NCBI RefSeq assembly: GCF_016718685.1
Contig: NZ_JADKCX010000057.1
Location: 1 to 64,000, forward strand
DNA: 64,000 nt
DNA from: Haliscomenobacter sp.
GTDB taxonomy: Bacteria; Bacteroidota; Bacteroidia; Chitinophagales; Saprospiraceae
Direction: 5' to 3'
The position numbers and the translations under genes are program-made. The notes under the pieces were generated by a model. That model saw only the letters and a list, made by a program, of their open reading frames with translations, searched no databases and was not told the DNA's origin. Positions 30,348 through 38,956 of this stretch are shown here, in pieces. Each line of letters starts with the position of its first letter. The first letter of the stretch is position 1.

Positions 30348-30509
30348 TATACCCCACGCGGGATAATCAGGTGATTTTTGTCTCTTTCTTTTTCGTCCCG
30401 CAGCGTTGCAAATGCTCGCGGTAGCTTTGGCTACGTCTGCGCTTTGCGCCTTGCTGGCTAATAAAATAAATTCGCCAAAATTTCACCTGCCCACCCCGCG
30501 TGGGGTATA
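30348..30509 (+). repeat. 162-bp element with terminal inverted repeats, copy 1
   Basis: It begins TATACCCCACGCGGG and ends CCCGCGTGGGGTATA, so the ends are inverted repeats. The internal part includes GCGGTAGCTTTGGCTACGTC. A second copy lies at 32511-32673 in opposite orientation. It encodes nothing, and its right end supplies the last codons (NQYTPRGVGR) and stop region of the redox-like gene at 30483. Confidence 0.88.
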
Positions 30510-31098
30510 TTGGTTCGGATTTTTCTGATCATTGCTAAAATATTTTTGGCGAATGATTTCTAAATAGCGGCGGGTACGGGGTACGTCTTCTTTCAGTGGG
30601 ATGAAGATATGTCGAGCACTCCCATCCGGGAAAAGCACAAAAAAGAAAGGTTCTGATGCCTCACGTTCAAGTTCGAGTCCAAAATAATCACTCGATACGT
30701 TTGCTATATTGAAAGAAAGTTGACGTTCGGTTTCCTGAAAGATTTTTAGGTCGTGGGGGCTCATAAAAGAACCAATTGCCTTTAGTCTATTACTTTTTGT
30801 TAAGTCCATAAGTCTTTTAAATTCAAAAAGTGCACTATTTCTGCATATATCACAATTGCGGAAAGAAAACCGAAGAACTAAATTTGGTTCTCTAGGTAAT
30901 TCTATTCCTGAATTTATAGTTTGATTTTCATCCAACATAGCATGGAAAAACAAATTTTCTTCAAGAATTGATCTCTGGTCACCAATTAGTTTCTTTGATT
31001 CCTTAGCTTCCACACCCTTCATTTTGATCAGCCTTGTAGAGACTAGCCCCAAATTTATTAGGGTAACAACTATTAGAAAAAAATTCCGTTCTTTTCAT
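30483..31098 (-). CDS. Membrane-anchored thioredoxin-like/redoxin-type protein, frameshifted
   Basis: About 204 residues after correcting a T-run (A7 at 31077-31083 on the plus strand). The ATG at 31098 then gives a signal anchor (EFFLIVVTLINLGLVSTRLI). The core LVLRFSFRNCDICRNSALFE places a CxxC (CDIC) after a beta strand, as in thioredoxin/AhpC-fold proteins, and SEPFFFVLFPDGSARHIFIP resembles the later strands. It is presumed periplasmic, possibly acting on cysteines of the secreted peptide encoded two genes upstream. Disulfide or thiol activity is an inference. The C-terminal residues come from the repeat element. Confidence 0.6.
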
Positions 31099-31228
31099 AA
31101 AGTTATAAATTTCAGAGCTGATCAAAATCTCGTACCCCAGGGATGACGCAATTTTTTAAAGAATGAAAATCCGTAGTTTATGCAATACATAAGACTTTGA
31201 TGGGCAAATGCATGAATTTTAATTCCCT

Positions 31229-32419
31229 TCATTTGTTCAATAGATTTATTCGTAAAATGACTGGATTATCACTTTCATTCAATGAGTCTGCAATTTCCCT
31301 AAATCGATAGGGCAAAATACTTGGATTAGAGTGTCCATTGATCAGACGCTTAAACGCCTTCGCAGGGATAAAATAAAAAAAACCATTTTCAGAAAATTGA
31401 AGTGGCGGAAATAAATCCAGGTCGTATTTTTCTAACCTTATTGATAATGAATTTATTTGCTTGCTATTTTTTTTGTCGCGAATATACCACACACTGTTTC
31501 CTTGATATCCATATACTAGAGAGACGAATCTAACGCTTTCAAAAAATCGACCAGAAAAATAAGCAAGGCGTTCTTTTTCTAATGCCTCTATTTTTTCAGA
31601 ATACCTACTATTTTTTTTCCAAAAATTACTTGGAATCCCTCTTTCTTGAAATTTTATTACATATCTAATTTTTAATTCTTTTTCTGAGAGGTTAAAAATT
31701 GTATCTGTGAAGAATTTATAAAAGAATAGATTGTCCTCAAATTTAAAGAAAGGATTATTTGTTCTCGAGTCAACAAATTTACGGAAATCTTCTTGGTCTT
31801 TAGATTTTAGAAGATTGAGTTTGCCTTTTATTTTATCCATTGAAAAAAGTTCATAGCAGTTTCCATTACCGAAAAAACTTAGATTTGCCAAATCTTTCGA
31901 ATAGAATATCTCGTGTTTTTTTAAAACTACTTTATCCTGAAAATATACTGGAGATGGCTTTTCTTCCAAAAATTTTCCATCTAGTGAGTATCTTAATTCT
32001 TTCTTTTCATTGCCAGAAAATATTTCTAGACAATCTTCATGGATTAATTGATACTGAACTAATATCGCTCAATTCTCCGGGCCTTGGCCAGTCACTTCAA
32101 TCTTTGATATAAATTCTCCATCACTGTTAAATATGCAAACATAATTCCCTAGTATGTAATCTACTATAATGATTCTATTTTTATAAAAAAATATTTTACT
32201 GGAAATATCTGACAACAAACTTTTAGTTGATTCTTTTTTTAAGGGGATTACATCAATAGAAGAAATTAAAGAATCTATAATTACACTATCCGATATTGTT
32301 GAATTATCAATTAGGATGGATTCAGCTTTTTCTTGATATTCAGTACAACTGACCATAAAAAAGACACAGCAGAAAGCAACTATTTTCAAATAGCCTGTAG
32401 AAAAATGTATTCGATTCAT
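31229..32419 (-). CDS. 6-bladed beta-propeller lipoprotein, frameshifted
   Basis: Three frames join into about 397 residues. The start MNRIHFSTGYLKIVAFCCVF leads to a lipobox-like MVSC. After it comes the typical opening of Bacteroidota 6-bladed propeller proteins: VIIDSLISSIDVIPLKKES, then KNRIIIVDYILGNYVCIFN and the DGEFISKIEVTGQGPGE turn. Corrections are one G near 32083 and two C near 32041; the middle piece reads ELSDISSVSINPHEDCLEIF. The family is periplasmic and often encoded next to short secreted peptides and redoxins in this phylum. Function is unknown; peptide binding is a plausible guess. The gene is clearly AT-rich compared with its neighbours. Confidence 0.78.
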
Positions 32420-32510
32420 TTTTGATGTTGATTTTTAATAAAGAGCAAATTCCTACCTAAAAAATCAAGTAGAAAAGTCCTATTTATTCAATTGTTTGAC
32501 ATGGTAGTGT

Positions 32511-32673
32511 TATACCCCACGCAGGGAGGGCAGGTGAAATTTTGGCGACTTTATTTTTTTGACCTTCAAGGCGCAAAGCGCAGACGTAGCCAAAGCTACG
32601 GCGAGCATTTGCAAAGAGGCAGTGCGAAAAAAGAAAGAGACAAAAATCACCTACCCTGCCCGCGCGGGGTATA
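32511..32673 (-). repeat. 162-bp element with terminal inverted repeats, copy 2
   Basis: Reverse-complement copy of the element at 30348-30509. Ends are TATACCCCACGC and GCGCGGGGTATA, and most of the interior is the same, including GACGTAGCCAAAGCTAC. It lies between the peptide gene and the propeller gene, so the two copies bracket the propeller and redox genes in inverted orientation. Confidence 0.88.
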
Positions 32674-32676
32674 GTA

Positions 32677-33138
32677 CTAGTTTGTTTTTGCACTACAGTT
32701 GTAAGCGTTAGAAGAACTTCCAACAATACTTGTGCACTGTGTTAGGCAGCCACCTGGCTTATTACATGTGTATGCCCAAACCTGTGTAATAATTGTAGTA
32801 GAATTTCCTGTGTTTGACCCAGATCCATTTCCGCTTACAGACCCACTTCTCTTAGGTACATCAACACTAATTTGACCTCCACCAGAGCGTGTAGAATTGC
32901 TCGAAGAACTTACAGCTCTGGTTTCAGAAACTAAATCTTTAGACCGAACGTAACATACTTGATATTTACAACCACCAGTACCTCCATCTTGTGGATCGGA
33001 TTCTGAATCGTAGATATCAACATAATAATCTTCTCCGTAATTAGCTTTTAAATAATACGGATTCAATAATGCTGCCGACGTTAATAACGCTACGGTCAAA
33101 GCAGTGACCTTCCCTGCAATTTTTCTAATACTTTTCAT
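32677..33138 (-). CDS. Secreted Ser/Gly-rich peptide precursor with cysteine pairs
   Basis: A 153-residue exported protein starting MKSIRKIAGKVTALTVALLT, with a signal-like hydrophobic stretch ending near ALLNPYY. The mature part has a first Cys pair (GGCKYQVCYV), a low-complexity Ser/Gly/Asn linker (VSGNGSGSNTGNS), and a C-terminal Cys-rich end (AYTCNKPGGCLTQCTS ... YNC). Position and layout resemble the NVEALA-type short secreted proteins that precede 6-bladed propeller genes in Bacteroidota, but the NVEALA motif itself is absent. A longer in-frame start exists, but ATG 33138 fits the signal peptide. It may be the substrate of the export system downstream. Confidence 0.6.
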   Translation of the reverse strand: MKSIRKIAGKVTALTVALLTSAALLNPYYLKANYGEDYYVDIYDSESDPQDGGTGGCKYQVCYVRSKDLVSETRAVSSSSNSTRSGGGQISVDVPKRSGSVSGNGSGSNTGNSTTIITQVWAYTCNKPGGCLTQCTSIVGSSSNAYNCSAKTN

Positions 33139-33161
33139 GACTATAGTTTTTTGATTTGAAG

Positions 33162-33350
33162 ATGAAAAAATTAATTCCAACAAATACATTGGCATGTCTT
33201 TGCGTATCATGCTATGCACAAGAAAGGTGTAAAGTAGATTTTGTAACGGCTAACGATTTACATTACTCCACTTGAAAAGTTGGAGGAAGTTGCGGTGGTT
33301 ATGATGTACCGAACGATGCAAAGATACACCTATGTACTCCAGCTTATTAG
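33162..33350 (+). other. Divergent Cys-rich secreted mini-ORF with an in-frame TGA
   Basis: ATG 33162 opens MKKLIPTNTLACLCVSCYAQ, a good signal peptide, then ERCKVDFVTANDLHYST, an in-frame TGA at 33273-33275, and in the same frame KVGGSCGGYDVPNDAK and IHLCTPAY to a TAG at 33348-33350. Both sides look coding. The ATG lies only 23 bases from the divergent peptide gene start, leaving little room for promoters. It is either a small secreted peptide interrupted by a substitution or chance. Confidence 0.35.
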
Positions 33351-33932
33351 GGACAAATTAAGACAGGATAGGACAAATTGCGACACGCTAATCCCTCCTC
33401 GCTATAATTTTCAAACTGCCTTTGAACCGCCCTCTGCTCCCCAGCTTATCTGTTCCGTCACCTTAACACTTTTTTATCCAGCAATTTCCATATTTCTTCT
33501 TGCTGTTCAGGGTGAGATCAGTCCGGAGGTTAGATAATAGCGTGTAGCTTTTAGCTCGCAGTAAGTTTTGGTTGACATGCAATTTCAAAAGGGGCGGGCT
33601 CTTTACGCGTAATAAATTTTTGACCTATAGATCAGTATTTTAGTTTATTAAAAAAGCCAAGCTCTAATTCAAAAGTAGCCCAGTCTCAAAACCCTATCAA
33701 GGCATTTTTGCATCAAACTGGCCACCCCAAATCTCGATCATTGAAAATTGTTAGGCCAGTTTGTACGAATAGCATAGGTAATCTTCATTTTCCGCAAAAA
33801 CATTTTCCCTCCTTTAACTTCAAAAACGCTCCTTTCAGCATCATTCTTCCCTCCTTCAGCCCTATCATTTGTTTCTGATCATTTTAATCCACAATTTCGC
33901 GCCATTGTACAGTCCACACAACCCTGTTTAGT
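33351..33932. other. Intergenic stretch without recognised features
   Basis: About 580 bases between the divergent peptide ORF and the DUF5916 gene. It is AT-rich, with no open frame that resembles a protein, no strong hairpin and no repeat of the families seen elsewhere. It probably contains the promoter of the next gene, but no clear -33/-7 pair stood out. Confidence 0.5.
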
Positions 33933-36204
33933 ATGAAAGTCGTCCAATTCCTCAGCGGCATTTGCCTGCTGTTGGTTCAAAATGTATACAGCCAAGCCCC
34001 GTTCCTGCTGAAAAGCACCAACTGTCGATCCGCAAATCCAAAGAGGTGATCCGCCTGGATGGTGCCCTGGATGACGCCGCCTGGCAAAGTGCCCAGGTCG
34101 CCAAGGACTTTTTCCAAAACTTCCCCTTTGATACTTCGGCGGCCAATCTGAAATCAGAAATTCGCCTCACTTTTGATCAAAACTTTCTGTACATCGGAGC
34201 CGTATTGTACCAGGCCCAGGCCGACTACATCACCACCTCCCTGAAGCGCGATTTTCAAAGTGGCACCAGCGACGTTTTTGCGGTCAACATCGATCCCTTT
34301 AGCGACAAACTCAATGGTTTCCACTTTGCCGTGTCGCCCTTCAATGTGCAGCGCGAAGGCTTGATCGACAATGGGACCAACCTGACGATCGATTGGGACA
34401 ACAAATGGTACTCCGAAATCCAAAATCATACCGACCATTGGGTGATCGAAATGGCCATCCCCTTCAAAACCCTGCGCTACCGGCAAGTCAGCGGACAAAA
34501 TGCCTGGCGCATCAATTTTGTACGTTTTGGCCTCAAACAAAACGAGGCTTCCACCTGGTCGCCCGTACCCCGCGCTTTTATGCCCGTCAATCTGGCCTTC
34601 ACGGGCTCGCTCATTTGGGAAGATGCGCCACCACAACCCGGTGCCAACGTGTCGGTGATTCCCTACATCATTGGGCGAACGGAGAAGGATTTTGAGTTCA
34701 AAATCCCCACCGAAAACAAGCTCAACATCGGGGGCGACGCCAAAATCGCGATTACGCCATCGCTCAATCTGGACTTGACCTTGAATCCCGATTTTTCCCA
34801 GGTGGACGTCGACCGACAAATCACCAACCTGAGCCGTTTTGAGCTGTTTTTCCCCGAACGAAGGCAGTTTTTTTTGGAAAATGAAGACTTGTTTGGGCGT
34901 TTTGGTTTCCCCGATAGCCGCCCCTTTTTCAGTCGCAGGGTGGGTTTGGCCAATGGCAGCATCCGCAAAGTGACCACCGAGGGGGACACGATTTCGGTGA
35001 CGCGCAACCTCAATGTGCCCATCAAGGCTGGCATGCGCCTGAGTGGCAAACTAGACAAAAACTGGCGCATTGGTCTCCTCAATATGCAAACGGGCCAGGT
35101 AAGCGCACTCAAACAAGGGCCAGCCAACTACACCGTCGGCGTTTTGCAGCGCAAGGTATTTGAACGCTCGGCGATCAGCGCCGTTTTTGTCAATAAGGAA
35201 AACTTCAGCGTAGACGCGCAGGAAAAAATCCTACACAATCCCAGCGCTTACAACCGGGTAGCGGGACTGGAGTACAATCTTTTCTCCAAAGACAACAAGT
35301 GGGAAGGTGAATTTTATTACCACCGCTCCTTTTCGGGCAAACAAAAGAATGATGACGCTCAGTCGGCAGCGGCTTTTCTAGGGCATTCTACCCAAAAATG
35401 GAATGTGTTCTCAGGCATGCAATACCTTGGGCGGGACTACCGTGCCGATGTGGGTTTTATCCCCGTGCCAGGCAGTTTTCGATGTTCAACATCACCAGAA
35501 TGAACATTTTCCACGCAAGGAAAGTTGGGCTAAAAAGGTAAACGTCACTGGCTTCAATCTGCAAAATACCCTTACCTACAATGCGCCGGGCTACCAGTTG
35601 ACCGACCGCAGCCACCAACTGACTTATTATATGGAATTCCCCGGCAATTCCTCGTTGGAAATAAACGGCGGACAGGAATACACCCACCTCTATTTCCCTT
35701 TTGACCCGACCAATTCGGGGGGTGAGGTCTTGCCCGCAGGCACGGATTACACTTACCATACGGCGAGTGTGAGCTACACCTCGGACTTCCGCAAACCTTT
35801 TTCCTACGAAGTCAATGTAGGTACCGGTCAATATTTCAATGGCAATATTTTCCGCATCAACGGCGAGTTGGTCTACCGCTGGCAGCCCTACGGTGTATTT
35901 GCGATGACGTATGCCTACAACGACATCCACTTGCCCACGCCCGTTCAACAGCGCCAGTTTTTGGCTGATTGGGCCACGGGCCGAGTTGTCGTTTAGCCGC
36001 AGTTTGTTTTTTAGTACTTTTTTGCAATACAATACCCAGGTCAACAATGTCAACATCAACAGCCGCTTGCAGTGGCGTTTCCGCCCGGTATCGGATTTGT
36101 TTTTGGTGTATACGGACAATTATTTTACCGATCAGTTTTTTCAGGGGCCTTTGGTGAAAAACCGGGCCCTGGTGTTGAAAATGACGTACTGGTTGAATTT
36201 GTAG
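33933..36204 (+). CDS. DUF5916 family outer-membrane protein (CBM9-like plus beta-barrel), frameshifted
   Basis: Reconstructed to about 758 residues. ATG 33933 gives the signal peptide VVQFLSGICLLLVQNVYSQA. One C added near 34003 joins it to the CBM9-like domain (KSKEVIRLDGALDDAAWQSA, then DFFQNFPFD). The middle has FSQVDVDRQITNLSRFELFF and PERRQFFLENEDLF, the DUF5916 hallmark. One C and one T near 35465-35480 restore FIPRARQFFDVQHH. A T-run change near 35955 restores FWLIGPRAELSFSRSLFFST and the C-terminal barrel strands ending KMTYWLNL. The family is surface or periplasmic, of unknown function, possibly glycan-related. It lies upstream of a GH31 gene. Confidence 0.85.
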
Positions 36205-36250
36205 TTGAGCAGTTGAGCGGGTTGATAAGTTGAGGCTGCCGCGAGCGACT
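36205..36250. repeat. GTTGAG-word half-site
   Basis: GTTGAGCAGTTGAG words and AGTTGAGGCTGCCGCGAGC, nearly identical to one arm of the hairpin at 54679-54753, but the partner arm is missing here. Confidence 0.65.
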
Positions 36251-36398
36251 TGCAGTCCGATTTCGCTTGGTGATTGGGTATTCAATTTAAGCATGTTTAT
36301 AGAGCCTTTTGTTTTTTGTGCTTACTTTTCGGACTTAGAGATGCTATGTTAGCATCTATTAATCATTCGAAACTATCACAACAAACAAAAGGCACTTA

Positions 36399-38759
36399 GT
36401 GATGAAGCAGTTCTTTAGCACCTACTTGCTGCTGTGTTGGGCAATCATGGCAACAGCCCAACACAGCACCACCCTCCTGAACGAACCTTTGGACTTGAGC
36501 AAGGACTTCAAGGATTACACCAATACCTATTTTTTGGCCGACAGTCTCGCAGCCTTTGACCCGGGCACTGGCCAAGGTCAACTCAAATGGCGACGCAATG
36601 AATACTATCCTGCTCATGCCTTCAACAACACCCAGGCCGGGCTTCGCAGCGTGCGTGGCAATGAATTTCCGGGCATTGAGTACGCCGTTGATCCGGTATT
36701 GCCTTTTAGCGTGGAGTTTGTATCGCCTCGCGCTGTGCGGATTCGGGCTACTACGGGCCATACTGCTCCGACCACGGAAGCTTCTTTGATGCTGGTCAAA
36801 GAACCTGGCAAGGACAATTCCTGGGTGTACAGTAAAACCCAAAATGGCCACCAATACAAAAGTGCTTTTGGCAGCGTAACCATTACCCCCAATCCATGGA
36901 CGATTGAATTCCGGGATACTCAAGGGAAATTGTTGACCAAAACCTGGCACCAGAGCAACAGTCGATCTTTTACGCCCGTCCTGCCTTTTTCCTTTGTGCG
37001 TCGGGCAGGGGATTATTCCCGGAGTGTGGCGGCTGCGTTTACGCTGTCGCCCGATGAAAAAATCTACGGTTGTGGCGAGTCCTTCACCAGCCTCAACAAA
37101 TACGGCCAAAAGGTCAACCTGTTTACCACCGACCCCAATGGTGTGGAGAATGCCGGCATGTACAAGCCCATTCCTTTCTTCATGAGCAGTCGGGGTTATG
37201 GCATGTTTATGCACACCTCTTCGCCAGTCACTTGCGATTTTGGCGCTACTTACGGTGCGGTCACCAACCTGATGATCGGTGACGAAAACCTGGACTTGTT
37301 TGTATTTCTGGGTGAACCTAAAGACATTTTGGATGAATACACCAACCTCACGGGCAAAGCGAGTATGCCGCCACTGTGGTCTTTTGGCTTGTGGATGAGT
37401 CGGATTACTTATTTCTCCGAAGCGGATGGTCGGAATGTGGCCAACCTGTTGCGTAAAAACGGCATTCCTGCGGATGTGATTCACTTTGATACGGGCTGGT
37501 TTGGCACCGATTGGCGCTGTGATTACCAATTTGCCAAGGATCGTTTTCCTGATCCGCAAAAAATGATCAGCGACCTCAAGGCACAAGGATTCCGTACCTG
37601 CCTCTGGCAATTACCTTATTTTGTGCCCAAAAATGACCTCTTCCCGGAAATCATTGCCAAGGGACTGCATGTAAAAAACCCTAAAGGTGGGTTGCCGTAT
37701 GAAGATGCGGTGCTCGATTTTACCAATCCCAACGCTGTGCAGTGGTACCAGGATAAAATTGCCAACTTGCTAAAATTGGGTGTTTCGGTCATCAAAGTGG
37801 ATTTTGGCGAGGCTGCTCCCTTGAACGGCATTTATGCCAATGGTCGGAGTGGCTTTTATGAGCACAACCTCTATCCTTTGCGCTACAACAAAGTTGTATC
37901 CGACATTACCAAACAAATCACGGGCGACCAGATCATCTGGGCGCGTAGCACCTGGGCGGGTAGCCAGCGTTATCCGCTGCACTGGGGTGGCGACGCCGAA
38001 ACTTCGGATATGGGCATGGAAGCACAGTTGCGCGGTGGGTTGTCGCTGGGTTTGTCGGGCTTTACTTTCTGGAGCCACGATGCGGGGGGCTTTACCACCC
38101 GTACGCCGGAGGAATTGTACCGCCGTTGGGCACCTTTTAGCTTCTTCAGTTCGCACTCCCGCTGCCATGGCCAAGCACCGAAAGAGCCTTGGGAGTTCAG
38201 CGAAAGTTTTTTGAACCACTTCCGCAATGCCACCGAAACACGCTATCGACTAATGCCCTACATTTACGCGCAGGCCAAAGCTTCTTCGGAAAAAGGGTTG
38301 CCGATGCTGCGCGCCCTTTTTGTAGAATTCCCCCAAGATCCAGGGGCCTGGCTCATCGAAAATGAGTACCTCTTGGGCTCGGATATGTTGGTTGCGCCTC
38401 TATTTGAAACCGGGGCCACCCAGCGCAAGGTGTACCTGCCCGAGGGCAAATGGATCGATTACCAAACGGGCAAAATGTACACCGGCGGTTGGCATGTGTT
38501 GGATGGCGGCAAACTTTCACTGGTGGTGATGATTCGCGATGGCGCGGTGATTCCACATGCGGAATTGGCGCAAAGAACGGATCAAATTGATTGGTCAAAA
38601 ATCACCCTGCAAGCGTATACCAGTACGGGAACCGCCAAAGGCAAGGTTTGTTTGCCTGCTGAGAATGTGTTGCAGGAAGTGAATGTAACACTGAAAAATG
38701 GCAAAGGAACTTTGGCAAAAGACCCTTATGTAGGTAAAGTAAAGTGGCTGATCAAATGA
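36399..38759 (+). CDS. GH31 alpha-xylosidase / alpha-glucosidase, secreted
   Basis: A 786-residue glycoside hydrolase family 31 enzyme with a signal peptide (FFSTYLLLCWAIMATAQ). The N-terminal beta-sandwich (FTLSPDEKIYGCGESFTSLN) precedes the (beta/alpha)8 barrel. The catalytic nucleophile is Asp468 in VIKVDFGEAAP and the acid/base Asp532 in HWGGDAETS, 64 residues apart as in YicI-type alpha-xylosidases. MPPLWSFGLWMSR is the barrel entry. The FGE after the nucleophile favours the alpha-xylosidase branch. It hydrolyses terminal alpha-linked xylose or glucose from oligosaccharides in the periplasm. No sugar-uptake genes adjoin it. Confidence 0.93.
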   Translation: MMKQFFSTYLLLCWAIMATAQHSTTLLNEPLDLSKDFKDYTNTYFLADSLAAFDPGTGQGQLKWRRNEYYPAHAFNNTQAGLRSVRGNEFPGIEYAVDPVLPFSVEFVSPRAVRIRATTGHTAPTTEASLMLVKEPGKDNSWVYSKTQNGHQYKSAFGSVTITPNPWTIEFRDTQGKLLTKTWHQSNSRSFTPVLPFSFVRRAGDYSRSVAAAFTLSPDEKIYGCGESFTSLNKYGQKVNLFTTDPNGVENAGMYKPIPFFMSSRGYGMFMHTSSPVTCDFGATYGAVTNLMIGDENLDLFVFLGEPKDILDEYTNLTGKASMPPLWSFGLWMSRITYFSEADGRNVANLLRKNGIPADVIHFDTGWFGTDWRCDYQFAKDRFPDPQKMISDLKAQGFRTCLWQLPYFVPKNDLFPEIIAKGLHVKNPKGGLPYEDAVLDFTNPNAVQWYQDKIANLLKLGVSVIKVDFGEAAPLNGIYANGRSGFYEHNLYPLRYNKVVSDITKQITGDQIIWARSTWAGSQRYPLHWGGDAETSDMGMEAQLRGGLSLGLSGFTFWSHDAGGFTTRTPEELYRRWAPFSFFSSHSRCHGQAPKEPWEFSESFLNHFRNATETRYRLMPYIYAQAKASSEKGLPMLRALFVEFPQDPGAWLIENEYLLGSDMLVAPLFETGATQRKVYLPEGKWIDYQTGKMYTGGWHVLDGGKLSLVVMIRDGAVIPHAELAQRTDQIDWSKITLQAYTSTGTAKGKVCLPAENVLQEVNVTLKNGKGTLAKDPYVGKVKWLIK

Positions 38760-38877
38760 GTAATACCTGGGCAAGGTGTCAATTCAACCGCCTTGATTCA
38801 AGGTTGGCTGTCTCGGGTGGTGAATATTGTTCTCAATCAACCACAAATCTAATTTCGGGAGCTGACCTAAGGTTTCT

Positions 38878-38907
38878 TAGGTGGTGAATTAATGTGTTTA
38901 CCACCTA
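38878..38907. terminator. Bidirectional hairpin between converging genes
   Basis: TAGGTGGT (38878-38885) pairs with ACCACCTA (38900-38907) around a 14-base loop in the 197-base gap between the GH31 gene and the converging fusion enzyme. There is no long U tract, so terminator strength is uncertain. Confidence 0.45.
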
Positions 38908-38956
38908 GGGCCACTCTAATTCCTTCCATTGGGGCTACGGGCCCTTGGAAAGGCTT

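Noticed and set aside
33273..33275. In-frame TGA read as selenocysteine
   Set aside because: No SECIS-like hairpin was recognised just downstream and no selenocysteine machinery is in view; a substitution or a plain stop is simpler.
33280..33537. 85-codon plus-strand frame (MEEVAVVMMYRT...)
   Set aside because: It overlaps the better signal-peptide frame in another phase and has no coding character of its own.
36396..37610. 404-codon open frame antisense to the GH31 gene
   Set aside because: The opposite strand has the complete GH31 signature; composition is that of a shadow frame.
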